From Avibacterium sp. 20-132 (GTDB lineage Bacteria > Pseudomonadota > Gammaproteobacteria > Enterobacterales > Pasteurellaceae): a stretch of DNA of 64,000 nucleotides. Made by a program: the position numbers and the translations under genes. The stretch lies in contig NZ_CP091456.1 of assembly GCF_023611925.1 (NCBI RefSeq), positions 1,840,001-1,904,000 of the forward strand. The letters are read 5' to 3'. The notes below the pieces were generated by a model. The model made no database searches. It was not told where the DNA came from and saw only the letters and a list, made by a program, of their open reading frames with translations. Positions 45,050 to 54,665 of the stretch are shown here, in pieces (position 1 is the stretch's first letter; every line of letters starts with the position of its first letter).

Positions 45050-46474
45050 TTACTCAAATGCTTTGTGTAGAATAATTTTTCCTTGGTTAGAAACTTTGGA
45101 GTATATTATAGATATGGCTGTTATAATTAGTGCGCCGCCCATAATAACAAAGAATATTGGTATTGTCGTAGTTACAGTAGCTAATCCAGCCATGATGGTT
45201 GATATTATAAAGGAAGATGAATAATATCCTAAAATAGCAGATATTAAATTAATGCCAACCCTTCCAAGCAATTCAACAATACTTTTTGACCCTTCTTGAG
45301 AATTCATAATATCTTCATAATCTCCCCATACATCTAAGAAAAATGCAAGAGTCGACAATTTGCTAAAAGTCCCTTTTAATGTGTTAGATAAATTTGTTAC
45401 TTCTTGGAATGCGAATTTTGTTCTTGTCATATTTTTACTGATATGAAAACCTCCTAAACTGGAATAGCTCTTACTAGATAGTCCTCCACTAGGCAAAGGG
45501 GCTGGGATACTTCCTTTAAATGCAATACAAACGTATCCTTTAACCCATTTTATCTGAATTTTTCTATTAGATAGAGAAAGTAACTTTTTATTAGATGAAA
45601 GATAATCAATAGTCGGATAGATTAATCCATAGTATTGCAAAATATTTTCTAATTCATCATATTCTCCTTGTTTTAAAATTAGTTTCAATTCATCTAATTC
45701 ATTTAATGAAATCTCTTGAGCGATTTTATATTTATGGGCAATACTTCCATAAGGATCAATTGATAGAGGAACATTGATTTTATTTTTGAATATTTTCTTA
45801 GGTTCTAAAAAAATGAATACACCAACTTCCTCAGGCTCATTTTTGATGCAAGCATAACCATTATCTTTCCATAATTCATCAAAAGCCTGAAGAACGCGTT
45901 CAGGTTGATAGAGGGGTTTAAATACTTCCTGATGATTAAATTGATCAAGCGTTTTTACCCATTTATAAGCACTTTGTTGATGAGCCTTATGAATGCCATG
46001 TAGTTGATTGATGTCTGGCACATCTGAAAATCCAATATACATAGGCTCTAGCCATAAATCTGGTTTTTCTATTTCTTCGGTCTGAATGCCTATTCTGGTG
46101 GTTTTGTATCGTCCCAGTTCTTTATCTTTTGAGCGAACAATAAATGTGCCATCAAAAAATCGGCTCACTTGGACACGGTAGGGAATGCCTTGATTTGAAA
46201 TAGAGAAGTTGCCATGTATTAATTTCTTGGTTTGTTTATCATAAACGGCATTGAGTCTAAAATTGTTGCTATCTTTTTCACTTGGGAGAATTTCAACGGT
46301 TAAATCTGTAAATAGTTTCGTTTGGAAGTTGAACACAACTTCTTGTACAGTGCCTAATAAAATAGTGTAATCACAAGAACGAGCGAGCTTTTCAACAGGT
46401 TCTCCAGGTAAGAAAATATAGCGAACTTCTTTTCTTCTTGTTGAAGTTTCATTGTGATGCGCTGCTGATGACAT
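45050..46474 (-). CDS. VgrG-linked effector, shared N-terminus with a second type of hydrophobic tip
   Basis: 474 residues. The N-terminal ~222 residues equal those of the 32867 effector; the rest is its own (FIFLEPKKIFKNKINVPLS...). The last ~90 residues hold two or three hydrophobic stretches (AILGYYSSSFIISTIMAGLA, TIPIFFVIMGGALIITAISI). Some spacing motifs of the other tip are kept (GGFHISKNMTR, SIVELLGR), so the tips are distant homologues. A pore-forming role is inferred from hydrophobicity and the partner membrane protein. ATG follows the vgrG stop directly (TAGATG). Confidence 0.62.
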   Translation of the reverse strand: MSSAAHHNETSTRRKEVRYIFLPGEPVEKLARSCDYTILLGTVQEVVFNFQTKLFTDLTVEILPSEKDSNNFRLNAVYDKQTKKLIHGNFSISNQGIPYRVQVSRFFDGTFIVRSKDKELGRYKTTRIGIQTEEIEKPDLWLEPMYIGFSDVPDINQLHGIHKAHQQSAYKWVKTLDQFNHQEVFKPLYQPERVLQAFDELWKDNGYACIKNEPEEVGVFIFLEPKKIFKNKINVPLSIDPYGSIAHKYKIAQEISLNELDELKLILKQGEYDELENILQYYGLIYPTIDYLSSNKKLLSLSNRKIQIKWVKGYVCIAFKGSIPAPLPSGGLSSKSYSSLGGFHISKNMTRTKFAFQEVTNLSNTLKGTFSKLSTLAFFLDVWGDYEDIMNSQEGSKSIVELLGRVGINLISAILGYYSSSFIISTIMAGLATVTTTIPIFFVIMGGALIITAISIIYSKVSNQGKIILHKAFE

Positions 46475-48610
46475 CTACTTTTTCTCCCTTGTTGACTGAG
46501 TTGCAGTAAAAAAGTTGAGACTCGTGCCTTCTATCTCTATTTTCCCTTGGCTATCTGCAGTAAGTTGAAGCGACTGACCCGATTTAGATGGTGTGAGGGT
46601 GATTTCTTCTCCTTGTGGGGATTTTCCATAGATATCTGCATATTGTAAAGTCATTTTTTTATCTTCATATTGCGATTGGTTTGAAGCTAATTCGATTTCT
46701 GTCTCCTGCATTCCAATATGCACGCCATCCAACCAAATGCCTTCTTCATTCATCAAAATCGTGTTTTTACCAAAGCGAAGGAGAATTTTTTCATTGTCCA
46801 TCGTTAGGCTGGTTTGTTTACCCACTTCAAGTTCAATGCGGTCGTGTGCTGCATTGAAAATCTCTTTCGCTTGGATAGCTTTAAGTAAGCTGATGGTTTC
46901 AAGGTTGTTTCCCGCTAAGACGGTTTTGATGTCATTACCGGTGGTGATTTGAGTGGTTCTGCCTTGGTCAATTTGAGTACGTTGGCTACCGTTAACCGTT
47001 AAAGTGCGGTGGTTTTTGATGTGATTTTTTTGGTCATGTTCAACCAGTGTGGTCATATCCCGCTGGGCATGCATTTCAAATAATTCTCGGTTCGCGGCAT
47101 CTTCAAAGAGAATGCTGTTGTAACCTTCCCCCTTGTAGGTTTTTGATTTAATGTGCATTTGGGTATAGGTGGCAGGCAGATTACCCAGAGGAATTTGTAG
47201 CTCATTATACACGCGTCCAATAATCAGCGGTTGGTCAGGGTCTCCTTCTAAAAAGCTCACCACCACTTCTTGCCCAACACGTGGAATAGCGAGCATCCCC
47301 CAGTTTTGCCCCGCCCAAGGTTGAGCAACACGCACCCAGCAAGAACTTCTGGAATCGTTGAATTCCCCTTTATCCCAATGAAATTTCACTTTAACCCGGC
47401 CTTGGTAATCCGTGAAAATTTCTTCCCCTTTGGGGCCTGTGACTACCGCAGTTTGTGTGCCACAGATTTGTGGTTTTTGAGGGAAATTACTACGGAAAGT
47501 TTTCTCCGGAGAAAGACATTCAAAACGATTAGTGATAAAGGTGGTGTTTTCACGTTGGCTAAAATGGCTTTCCTCTTCCAAGGCTTGCGGTTGTTCGCCA
47601 TGATGTTGAATGTAAGTTAATTGCCAAGGCTGATTGAAGTCAGCACGAGGATGGCGATGAATGTGTAAGAGCTGACCTATCCTTAAAGCTGGGTGATTAC
47701 TTTCTCCCTCGCCCGTATGGGCATCACGGCGTAAACTGTCGAGACGATATTGGGCAAAGCGTTCGCCACTGTCATTTTTATAGCGGCCAGGGTAGTCGTA
47801 GTAAGGGTAGTCTCCTTGGAATTGAATCTCTTCTTGCGTGCCTTGTAAGCCATATTCCGCATTCCAATTTGGTTTTTTGAAGGTGTAATCTTTTAACAAC
47901 ACTTCAGAAGGACGAATTTGTTCGGTCCATTGGAAGGTACGGAGATGAGGGGCTTGGCGTAATACGGTAGGATTGGCATTATAGTCAAGGGAGAGGGTAT
48001 CTTCTTTGGATAAACGATGGGCATCATCGTAAATAAAGAGCCGGTCAATTTGATTATGTTCATCTTCCGTACAAAAGAAAAACAAGCCTTCTTCACCGAT
48101 AATCCGTTGGAAAAATTCATAATCGGTTTCGCGGTATTGCACACAATATTCCCGTCTTGTGCGGTAGGCGATATCAATGGTGTGAAAAAGCACATCGGAA
48201 TCGCTCAGCAGGGTTTTTAAGATATCTTCAATGCTGGTATGTTGGAAAATACGAGAGCGTCTTTTTTGGGTTAATCGCCAGAGATGAGGGGAGAGGGTAA
48301 AGTGATAAAAGGTATAGCGTTCACCGGTTTTACCGAGTTTGATTTGTGTGACGATACCGGAGATATTCCGTTGTCGCTCACCATCTTGCCAGATGGAAAG
48401 GGTTGCAGCGCAGTCGAGTAGTGAACCAAATGGAAGCTGATTATGTTGTGTTGCCGCGACAATGGAGAGTTTAAAGAGGGAATTATAGCCTTCTTCGAAA
48501 TCGAATTTGACAACACGGAAGGTGTCAGGCGGCAGTTGTGCTACTTCGAGGGTGAAGTGGAGATCGTTAGCAACGGAGAAGGTTGGTATTTTAGTCTCAT
48601 TTCGGTACAT
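46475..48610 (-). CDS. vgrG: VgrG spike protein 2
   Basis: 711 residues with all VgrG parts. The first ~16 residues differ from the other three (MYRNETKIPTFSVANDLHF). The C-terminal tail (ASNQSQYEDKKMTLQYADIYG...STREKK) lacks the DxxG-type repeat of the TTR-like tails and is shared only with the orphan fragment at 34283. Both stand in front of MSSAAHHNET effectors. AAAAGGG lies upstream of the ATG. The leader (48611-48780) is not like that of vgrG 1 and 4; it holds nothing else I recognise. Confidence 0.95.
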   Translation of the reverse strand: MYRNETKIPTFSVANDLHFTLEVAQLPPDTFRVVKFDFEEGYNSLFKLSIVAATQHNQLPFGSLLDCAATLSIWQDGERQRNISGIVTQIKLGKTGERYTFYHFTLSPHLWRLTQKRRSRIFQHTSIEDILKTLLSDSDVLFHTIDIAYRTRREYCVQYRETDYEFFQRIIGEEGLFFFCTEDEHNQIDRLFIYDDAHRLSKEDTLSLDYNANPTVLRQAPHLRTFQWTEQIRPSEVLLKDYTFKKPNWNAEYGLQGTQEEIQFQGDYPYYDYPGRYKNDSGERFAQYRLDSLRRDAHTGEGESNHPALRIGQLLHIHRHPRADFNQPWQLTYIQHHGEQPQALEEESHFSQRENTTFITNRFECLSPEKTFRSNFPQKPQICGTQTAVVTGPKGEEIFTDYQGRVKVKFHWDKGEFNDSRSSCWVRVAQPWAGQNWGMLAIPRVGQEVVVSFLEGDPDQPLIIGRVYNELQIPLGNLPATYTQMHIKSKTYKGEGYNSILFEDAANRELFEMHAQRDMTTLVEHDQKNHIKNHRTLTVNGSQRTQIDQGRTTQITTGNDIKTVLAGNNLETISLLKAIQAKEIFNAAHDRIELEVGKQTSLTMDNEKILLRFGKNTILMNEEGIWLDGVHIGMQETEIELASNQSQYEDKKMTLQYADIYGKSPQGEEITLTPSKSGQSLQLTADSQGKIEIEGTSLNFFTATQSTREKK

Positions 48611-48780
48611 AGGATACCCTTTTCATTGATATGCAATGGTTCATTTATCTTGATAATATAAATGAACTTAGGTGAATTCACAATTAATGAAAAGGAGATT
48701 TTCTTGGTATGCTGACAAAAGCGCAGTAGTTTTTCGCCTATTGCTTAATACTCAACAAATCATATTGAAATTGATAATTC

Positions 48781-49596
48781 TTATTGCCCCCAATTTGGTA
48801 AAGTTTTTGCTTTGTATGGCACAATTTTATAATTAGGTGATTTTGGCTCATCTAACCGTTCAATCACAATTTTTCCAAATCGATAAGGGTATTTATCCGT
48901 TTCTTGGTAATTATTGCGGCTCACACAAAAATCAAATTGGAGATGGGCTTTTTCATCTTTGCGTTCAAATCGATAAATTGCATAGCAATTGTTTTCCTCT
49001 TCCTCAAAACGTGCAGGCTCTCTGAGGCTATAGGCAGAATATCCTGCTAGATATTTATTAGTATCATTAGTAAGTAATTCTTTTAAAAAATATTTATGCT
49101 TAAACACAAGATGAAAGTCATTAAAATCTTTTTGAGTAAACTCTGAGTTCATTGCCATTTTTTCTGCAACAGGGAATATAGTCGCGGTTTTCCAGTATTT
49201 TTTATCTTTTTTCTTAAAGTATACACTGTAACGTCCGGAAACTCCTTTATGCTCTTTAATTGGATCTTGAAAAATGTAGTAGTAATAGATTTTTCCATTT
49301 TTTATAGGAGCAAAGAGTTTCTTGGGGCTATCTTCTCCTCCTTTAAACGAATAATTTAGCTTATTTAAAACAGAATAGATATTTCCATCTTCTAAAATAT
49401 TAATAGAGCATTGAAGGAAAAATATAAAATCTTCTACATTTTTTCGTGTAAACTTATAAGTTTTGATTTTTCTTATTTGTTCTGCGTTGATATATTTTTC
49501 ATATAAATCCTCTTTTTCATTTTTTAATTTTTTCTCGATGGGGACACTATGCCATGATATAAATAATAGAAGGAGTCCAAATAATATTTTTTTCAT
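48781..49596 (-). CDS. Exported protein, probable immunity to the NHTC effector (copy A)
   Basis: 271 residues with a signal peptide (KKILFGLLLLFISWHSV). The C-terminal third has CYAIYRFE, LQFDFCVSRNNY and KIVIERLDE, shared with the protein at 53913, which follows a related effector. The start overlaps the effector stop by 4 bases. A periplasmic site is predicted, so the effector probably acts there. Confidence 0.62.
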   Translation of the reverse strand: MKKILFGLLLLFISWHSVPIEKKLKNEKEDLYEKYINAEQIRKIKTYKFTRKNVEDFIFFLQCSINILEDGNIYSVLNKLNYSFKGGEDSPKKLFAPIKNGKIYYYYIFQDPIKEHKGVSGRYSVYFKKKDKKYWKTATIFPVAEKMAMNSEFTQKDFNDFHLVFKHKYFLKELLTNDTNKYLAGYSAYSLREPARFEEEENNCYAIYRFERKDEKAHLQFDFCVSRNNYQETDKYPYRFGKIVIERLDEPKSPNYKIVPYKAKTLPNWGQ

Positions 49597-50522
49597 TTTC
49601 TTACTCCCTTTTCTAAAATAATGTCCTTTGGCATCTTGGATGATATCAGTTTCTTGTGATTTCCATTTCTAATTTCCTCAATGAAATTACTCCATTCATC
49701 CTCTGTTTTATCTGCCATGTCAATAACAAATTCTCTGACAAACCTTACTTTCTTCTTATACTCCTGCATTTGTTCATAAAAAGCATAAGGATTAATTGCC
49801 TGAATATGCCCTGTCATCACAGCACTTCTTCCCCAAGGTAAGTCAGGTAAAATATTTGCAATCGCATCATCCCTTACCACTTTTGCGCAAGTATGATTAT
49901 CAAAAATATTATAAAAACGTTCTCCTTGTTCTATTTCTTTTTTTATTCTCTCCACATTTTTATAAATCGCTTCATACTGTTTTTCAGTGATTTTTAATTT
50001 AAATAAGAATGTTTTCTCTGGTATCCGATAGTCAGAGGTTCCTCTTCCATAAGCACGACTAATGTTATGTCCTATTTTATAGCCTGATTGGGCGACAGGC
50101 TGCTTGGCTAATATTTGATTAATCTGTTCTTCGTCAGGGAGTTGATGGGCTTTTCTATATTCATCTAATCGTTCAGCATCATTAACTAAAGGCCCAACAC
50201 TTAAGAAAATCGTAGCATTTAGGTTTTTAACTAAATACATAAATGCATGTCCTGGGTCAATTAATGCATTATGAAAAGAAATTTCTGACCCGATATCTCC
50301 CACAACATCATCCTCTATAGAGCTTTTTTTATAAGCGGATCGTTGAGGCTTATTATCTTCCTCTTGATTTTGTTTCATTTCCTCTTCAAAATTAGGGTTA
50401 GTTAAAGGTGATTTATTGACCTCAAAGCCAAGTACAAGAAAATAAGCATCTTCAGCGTGTATCGTATAGCTGTTATTTTCAATGGGCTGTGTCTTGCTTT
50501 TTGTAATAATAGGAGTAATCAT
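49593..50522 (-). CDS. NHTC-type papain-like effector candidate A
   Basis: 309 residues, family not named. Key features: PGHAFMYL (His92), YGRGTSDYRIPEKTFLFKL, and FDNHTCAKVVRD (Cys212). The order His...Cys with Asn-His-Thr-Cys fits a permuted papain or NlpC/P60-like fold. The effector at 54662 has the same motifs. The N-terminal 60 residues hold a polar insert (NQEEDNKPQRSAYKKSS). AAGGAA precedes ATG 50522, 10 bases after vgrG 3. Peptidoglycan is a plausible target because the partner is periplasmic. Confidence 0.6.
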   Translation of the reverse strand: MITPIITKSKTQPIENNSYTIHAEDAYFLVLGFEVNKSPLTNPNFEEEMKQNQEEDNKPQRSAYKKSSIEDDVVGDIGSEISFHNALIDPGHAFMYLVKNLNATIFLSVGPLVNDAERLDEYRKAHQLPDEEQINQILAKQPVAQSGYKIGHNISRAYGRGTSDYRIPEKTFLFKLKITEKQYEAIYKNVERIKKEIEQGERFYNIFDNHTCAKVVRDDAIANILPDLPWGRSAVMTGHIQAINPYAFYEQMQEYKKKVRFVREFVIDMADKTEDEWSNFIEEIRNGNHKKLISSKMPKDIILEKGVRK

Positions 50523-50532
50523 TTATTGTTCC

Positions 50533-52659
50533 TTATAGTTTTTCCCAATCAATTTGTACATCTACTTTTGTTTCGTCTTGAGTGTAAATCGGACGTGTTC
50601 TTCCTTCATTATCACTGATACCTGTTAAGGTTTTACCATCATAACGTATGATGTAAGGCATATTTTTATATGGGTTACCCGATTTATCTTGGAGTATAAA
50701 GCTATGGCTGTAGAGTTGAATGCCTTCTGTTAAAAAATTCTCTTTTTCAATTTCCTTCTCCTGCATTCCAATATGCACGCCATCCAACCAAATCCCTTCT
50801 TCATTCATTAAAATCGTGTTTTTACCAAAGCGAAGGAGAATCTTTTCATTGTCCATCGTCAGGCTGGTTTGTTTACCCACTTCAAGCTCAATGCGGTCGT
50901 GTGCCGCGTTGAAAATCTCTTTAGCTTGAATGGCTTTAAGTAAGCTGATGATTTCAAGATTGTTTCCCGCTAAGACAGTTTTGATGTCATTACCAGTGGT
51001 GATTTGGGTGGTTCTGCCTTGGTCAATTTGAGTACGTTGGCTACCGTTAACTGTTAAAGTGCGGTGGTTTTTAATGTGATTTTTTTGGTCATGCTCAACC
51101 ACTGTGGTCATATCCCGCTGGGCATGCATTTCAAATAATTCTCGGCTCGCGGCATCCTCAAAGAGAATGCTGTTGTAACCTTCCCCTTTGTAGGTTTTTG
51201 ATTTAATGTGCATTTGGGTATAGGTGGCAGGCAGATTACCTGGTGGGATTTGTAGTTCATTATACACGCGTCCAATAATCAGCGGTTGGTCAGGGTCGCC
51301 TTCTAAAAAGCTCACCACCACTTCTTGCCCAACACGCGGAATGGCGAGCATTCCCCAGTTTTGCCCCGCCCAAGGTTGAGCAACACGCACCCAGCAAGAA
51401 CTTCTGGAATCGTTGAATTCCCCTTTATCCCAATGAAATTTCACTTTAACCCGGCCTTGGTAATCCGTGAAGATTTCTTCCCCTTTGGGGCCAGTGACTA
51501 CCGCCGTTTGTGTGCCACAGATTTGTGGTTTTTGAGGGAAATTACTACGGAAAGTTTTCTCCGGAGAAAGACATTCAAAGCGATTAGTGATAAAGGTGGT
51601 ATTTTCACGTTGACTAAAATGGCTTTCCTCTTCCAAGGCTTGCGGTTGTTCTCCATGATGTTGAATGTAAGTTAATTGCCAAGGCTGATTGAAGTCAGCA
51701 CGAGGATGGCGATGAATGTGTAAGAGCTGACCTATCCTTAAAGCTGGGTGATTACTTTCTCCCTCGCCCGTATGGGCATCACGGCGTAAACTGTCGAGAC
51801 GATATTGGGCAAAGCGTTCGCCACTGTCATTTTTATAGCGGCCAGGGTAGTCGTAGTAAGGGTAGTCTCCTTGGAATTGAATCTCTTCTTGCGTGCCTTG
51901 TAAGCCATATTCCGCATTCCAATTTGGTTTTTTGAAGGTGTAATCTTTTAACAACACTTCAGAAGGACGAATTTGTTCGGTCCATTGGAAGGTACGGAGA
52001 TGAGGGGCTTGGCGTAATACGGTAGGATTGGCATTATAGTCAAGGGAGAGGGTATCTTCTTTGGATAAACGATGGGCATCATCGTAAATAAAGAGCCGGT
52101 CAATTTGATTATGTTCATCTTCCGTACAAAAGAAAAACAAGCCTTCTTCACCGATAATCCGTTGGAAAAATTCATAATCGGTTTCGCGGTATTGCACACA
52201 ATATTCCCGTCTTGTGCGGTAGGCGATATCAATGGTGTGAAAAAGCACATCGGAATCGCTCAGCAGGGTTTTTAAGATATCTTCAATGCTGGTATGTTGG
52301 AAAATACGAGAGCGTCTTTTTTGGGTTAATCGCCAGAGATGAGGGGAGAGGGTAAAGTGATAAAAGGTATAGCGTTCACCGGTTTTACCGAGTTTGATTT
52401 GTGTGACGATACCGGAGATATTCCGTTGTCGCTCACCATCTTGCCAGATGGAAAGGGTTGCAGCGCAGTCGAGTAGTGAACCAAATGGAAGCTGATTATG
52501 TTGTGTTGCCGCGACAATGGAGAGTTTAAAGAGGGAATTATAGCCTTCTTCGAAATCGAATTTGACAACACGGAAGGTGTCAGGCGGCAGTTGTGCTACT
52601 TCGAGGGTGAAGTGGAGGCCTTTGGAAACAGAAAAATCGGGGAATTTTAGTGTGTTCAT
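50533..52659 (-). CDS. vgrG: VgrG spike protein 3
   Basis: 708 residues, complete. The core matches the other VgrG proteins. After GVHIGMQEKE the tail reads YSHSFILQDKSGNPYKNMPY then ISDNEGRTRPIY, a TTR-like domain; such extensions take part in effector binding in other T6SS. An IS1016-like element is inserted 22 bases before the start codon, leaving only the ribosome-binding site, so transcription probably depends on the IS or on upstream genes. Confidence 0.95.
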   Translation of the reverse strand: MNTLKFPDFSVSKGLHFTLEVAQLPPDTFRVVKFDFEEGYNSLFKLSIVAATQHNQLPFGSLLDCAATLSIWQDGERQRNISGIVTQIKLGKTGERYTFYHFTLSPHLWRLTQKRRSRIFQHTSIEDILKTLLSDSDVLFHTIDIAYRTRREYCVQYRETDYEFFQRIIGEEGLFFFCTEDEHNQIDRLFIYDDAHRLSKEDTLSLDYNANPTVLRQAPHLRTFQWTEQIRPSEVLLKDYTFKKPNWNAEYGLQGTQEEIQFQGDYPYYDYPGRYKNDSGERFAQYRLDSLRRDAHTGEGESNHPALRIGQLLHIHRHPRADFNQPWQLTYIQHHGEQPQALEEESHFSQRENTTFITNRFECLSPEKTFRSNFPQKPQICGTQTAVVTGPKGEEIFTDYQGRVKVKFHWDKGEFNDSRSSCWVRVAQPWAGQNWGMLAIPRVGQEVVVSFLEGDPDQPLIIGRVYNELQIPPGNLPATYTQMHIKSKTYKGEGYNSILFEDAASRELFEMHAQRDMTTVVEHDQKNHIKNHRTLTVNGSQRTQIDQGRTTQITTGNDIKTVLAGNNLEIISLLKAIQAKEIFNAAHDRIELEVGKQTSLTMDNEKILLRFGKNTILMNEEGIWLDGVHIGMQEKEIEKENFLTEGIQLYSHSFILQDKSGNPYKNMPYIIRYDGKTLTGISDNEGRTRPIYTQDETKVDVQIDWEKL

Positions 52660-52681
52660 TGTTATCCCTTATTAAAATTTT

Positions 52682-53394
52682 GGGGCTGTAGTAGATTAGC
52701 CCTAAATTTCACACCATTTTCGCAATATTTTTAACTGCTCTTTTGGTGTCCCAAAGTTAAACCGAAATTCACATTCCTTCAAGAATAAAGGAAAGTTTTT
52801 TCGGTTAATTCCATTATATTTTCGCAGTATCCGCTTCACCTGAGTCCAAAAATTTTCAATGCCATTAATATGATTTTGTTTCACCGCAAATAGCTCGGAA
52901 TGATTGATTCGTTCGTGGTGAAATTCACTCACATCAAGAGCATCATAACTGCGATAAGTGTCCGTATAAACCCAGCTATCAGGCTTGATTTTTCTTTTAA
53001 TAACAGGGAGTAATGTTTCACTCTTGGTGTTTTCAACCACAACAGTAAATACCTTTCCTTGTCGTTTTAGTAACCCAAAAACAGCAACTTTTCCAGCCGC
53101 TCCTCGTCCTCGTTTTCCCTTTCGATGACCACCAAAATAGCTTTCGTCTAGTTCAATTTCCCCCTCAAAAATCTCGTTAACTTCAAGGGATAAATGATAG
53201 CCAATCACAAGCCTGATTTTATGGTAGAACAAAGCGGCTGTATTCGGTTGAATATCTAGCAAATTTGCTGCTGTTCTTGCAGTAACTTCTGCGACAAAAA
53301 ACTCAAGCAGTTTTTTCTGTATGGATTTCTTTAATTTACAATATGTTATCTTCATTTTTGTAGTATAGCATTGTTGCTAATCTACTACAGCCCC
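52682..53394 (-). mobile_element. IS1016-like insertion sequence (IS1595 family), copy 1
   Basis: 713 bases with perfect 19-base inverted ends (GGGGCTGTAGTAGATTAGC at 52682-52700 and its complement at 53376-53394). An 8-base direct repeat AAAATTTT flanks it (52674-52681 and 53395-53402), the length usual for this family. The flank is a simple A/T palindrome, so chance contributes a little. Complete and probably a true insertion event at this site. Confidence 0.88.
52702..53355 (-). CDS. IS1595-family transposase
   Basis: 217 residues with the ISXO2-like DDE core: ELDESYFGGHRKGKRGRGAAGK, then VYTDTYRSYDAL and the HINGIENFWTQVKRILRKYNG region that carries the last acidic residue. The short helical N-terminus is typical of the IS1016 group. 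It ends LRKWCEI. Same strand as vgrG 3. Confidence 0.9.
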   Translation of the reverse strand: MKITYCKLKKSIQKKLLEFFVAEVTARTAANLLDIQPNTAALFYHKIRLVIGYHLSLEVNEIFEGEIELDESYFGGHRKGKRGRGAAGKVAVFGLLKRQGKVFTVVVENTKSETLLPVIKRKIKPDSWVYTDTYRSYDALDVSEFHHERINHSELFAVKQNHINGIENFWTQVKRILRKYNGINRKNFPLFLKECEFRFNFGTPKEQLKILRKWCEI

Positions 53395-53542
53395 AAAATT
53401 TTTTATCTGGCATGGCATAGTAATACATACTGTATTTCCAAAACTCAATAAGTTCGTAACCACCCCATAAGACAGCAGTACATAATAGAAGCTTTGTCAG
53501 CCTATTTTTGTGGTGTGTAAATTTGTCATCCGTCTTTTAGTC

Positions 53543-53720
53543 TTATTTGCTATACTCATCTACTTCCTTACCAAAATAGGCGTCCCAATCAATTTTTATA
53601 TCAATATTATCTTCATCTTCATCTGAAACATAAACCTCCTCTGTTTCTCCGTTCTCATTGGTAATTCCTTTTGCAGTTCCAACAGGCTCAATATAAAATA
53701 TTCTTGTGCATATCTTTTTT
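53543..53720 (-). pseudogene. Remnant of a VgrG-type TTR-like tail
   Basis: The minus strand reads TRIFYIEPVGTAKGITNENG then ETEEVYVSDEDEDNIDIKID and WDAYFGKEVDEYSK before a stop. This aligns with the tails of VgrG 3 and 4 (GYTNDKGETEVFYS, GISDNEGRTRPIYTQDE). No core, start or effector goes with it. The rest of 53395-53912 holds nothing I recognise. Confidence 0.65.
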
Positions 53721-53912
53721 CTTATAAAAAATCATACCCTGCGCCAGATTCTGTTGTTACTCTGACAAGTCCTATTTCACTATGAAAAAAGAAAATATTG
53801 TCTTAAATAAGTAACAAATTGCATACCGACATTCCTTGGGTAAGTTTGAGGAGTACAGGGTAAACAAATATGCTTTGCTCTTTGAACTTTAGAAGTTTTA
53901 TTATGTTTTACG

Positions 53913-54665
53913 CTAATCATCTAATCTTTCAATAAACAATTGTGACCATTCAAAAGGCAGAGATTGATTTTTAGGATTTGCATAATATTTTTCTTTAGAA
54001 ACCGTGAAGCTAAATTTTAATCTAATATTATTTTTTGTTGTTTCAAATTCATAAATAGCATAGGCCTTTTTGGTAATTTTATTATAAACTTCAGTATTTA
54101 TTTGTTTATACTTAGTGGAGGAATATTTCAACCATTCAGTTTCATCCAAACTCCTTAATAGTTTTTTTTGCTTAAATGTCAATCCTAAAGATTCAAAATC
54201 TTCTTTTTCAAAATTGCCAAAATCTTGATATTTATCCCACTCTTGATAATATCCATAAATGCTAATTTCTTTCCAAGGTTCATTTTCTTTTTCTCTATGT
54301 ATCCAGCTATGATAGGTAAAATAGCTACCTAGTCTTTCTTCTGTATGTGATTCAATAATAAAATAATAATCCATAACACCTGTCAGAATTGGATCTTTTA
54401 TAACTTTTGGTGGGTAGAATCTAAATATGATATTTTTCTCATTATTTAGTTTGTTAATTTCATCTGGTATGGATAATATATCCATATTTATTTTTATAAA
54501 TTTAATTAAGTTTGCTGTAAAGTATTCGCTTCTGCAAATTTCTACAACATCTGAGTTAAATGTGTATTTGTTATTTTCTCTTATATTTTTAAAGTCCATG
54601 ATTGTATTTCCATCAGTTGTTAAAAAAAACAATATTAAAATCAGTGAATAGATAGATCTCATCAT
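53913..54665 (-). CDS. Exported protein, probable immunity to the NHTC effector (copy B)
   Basis: 250 residues with a signal peptide (RSIYSLILILFFLTTDGN). The C-terminal motif set AYAIYEFE, LKFSFTVSKEKYY, QLFIERLDD matches the immunity candidate at 48781, and the first two thirds have diverged. The ATG overlaps the effector stop by 4 bases. Very A/T-rich. Confidence 0.62.
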   Translation of the reverse strand: MMRSIYSLILILFFLTTDGNTIMDFKNIRENNKYTFNSDVVEICRSEYFTANLIKFIKINMDILSIPDEINKLNNEKNIIFRFYPPKVIKDPILTGVMDYYFIIESHTEERLGSYFTYHSWIHREKENEPWKEISIYGYYQEWDKYQDFGNFEKEDFESLGLTFKQKKLLRSLDETEWLKYSSTKYKQINTEVYNKITKKAYAIYEFETTKNNIRLKFSFTVSKEKYYANPKNQSLPFEWSQLFIERLDD

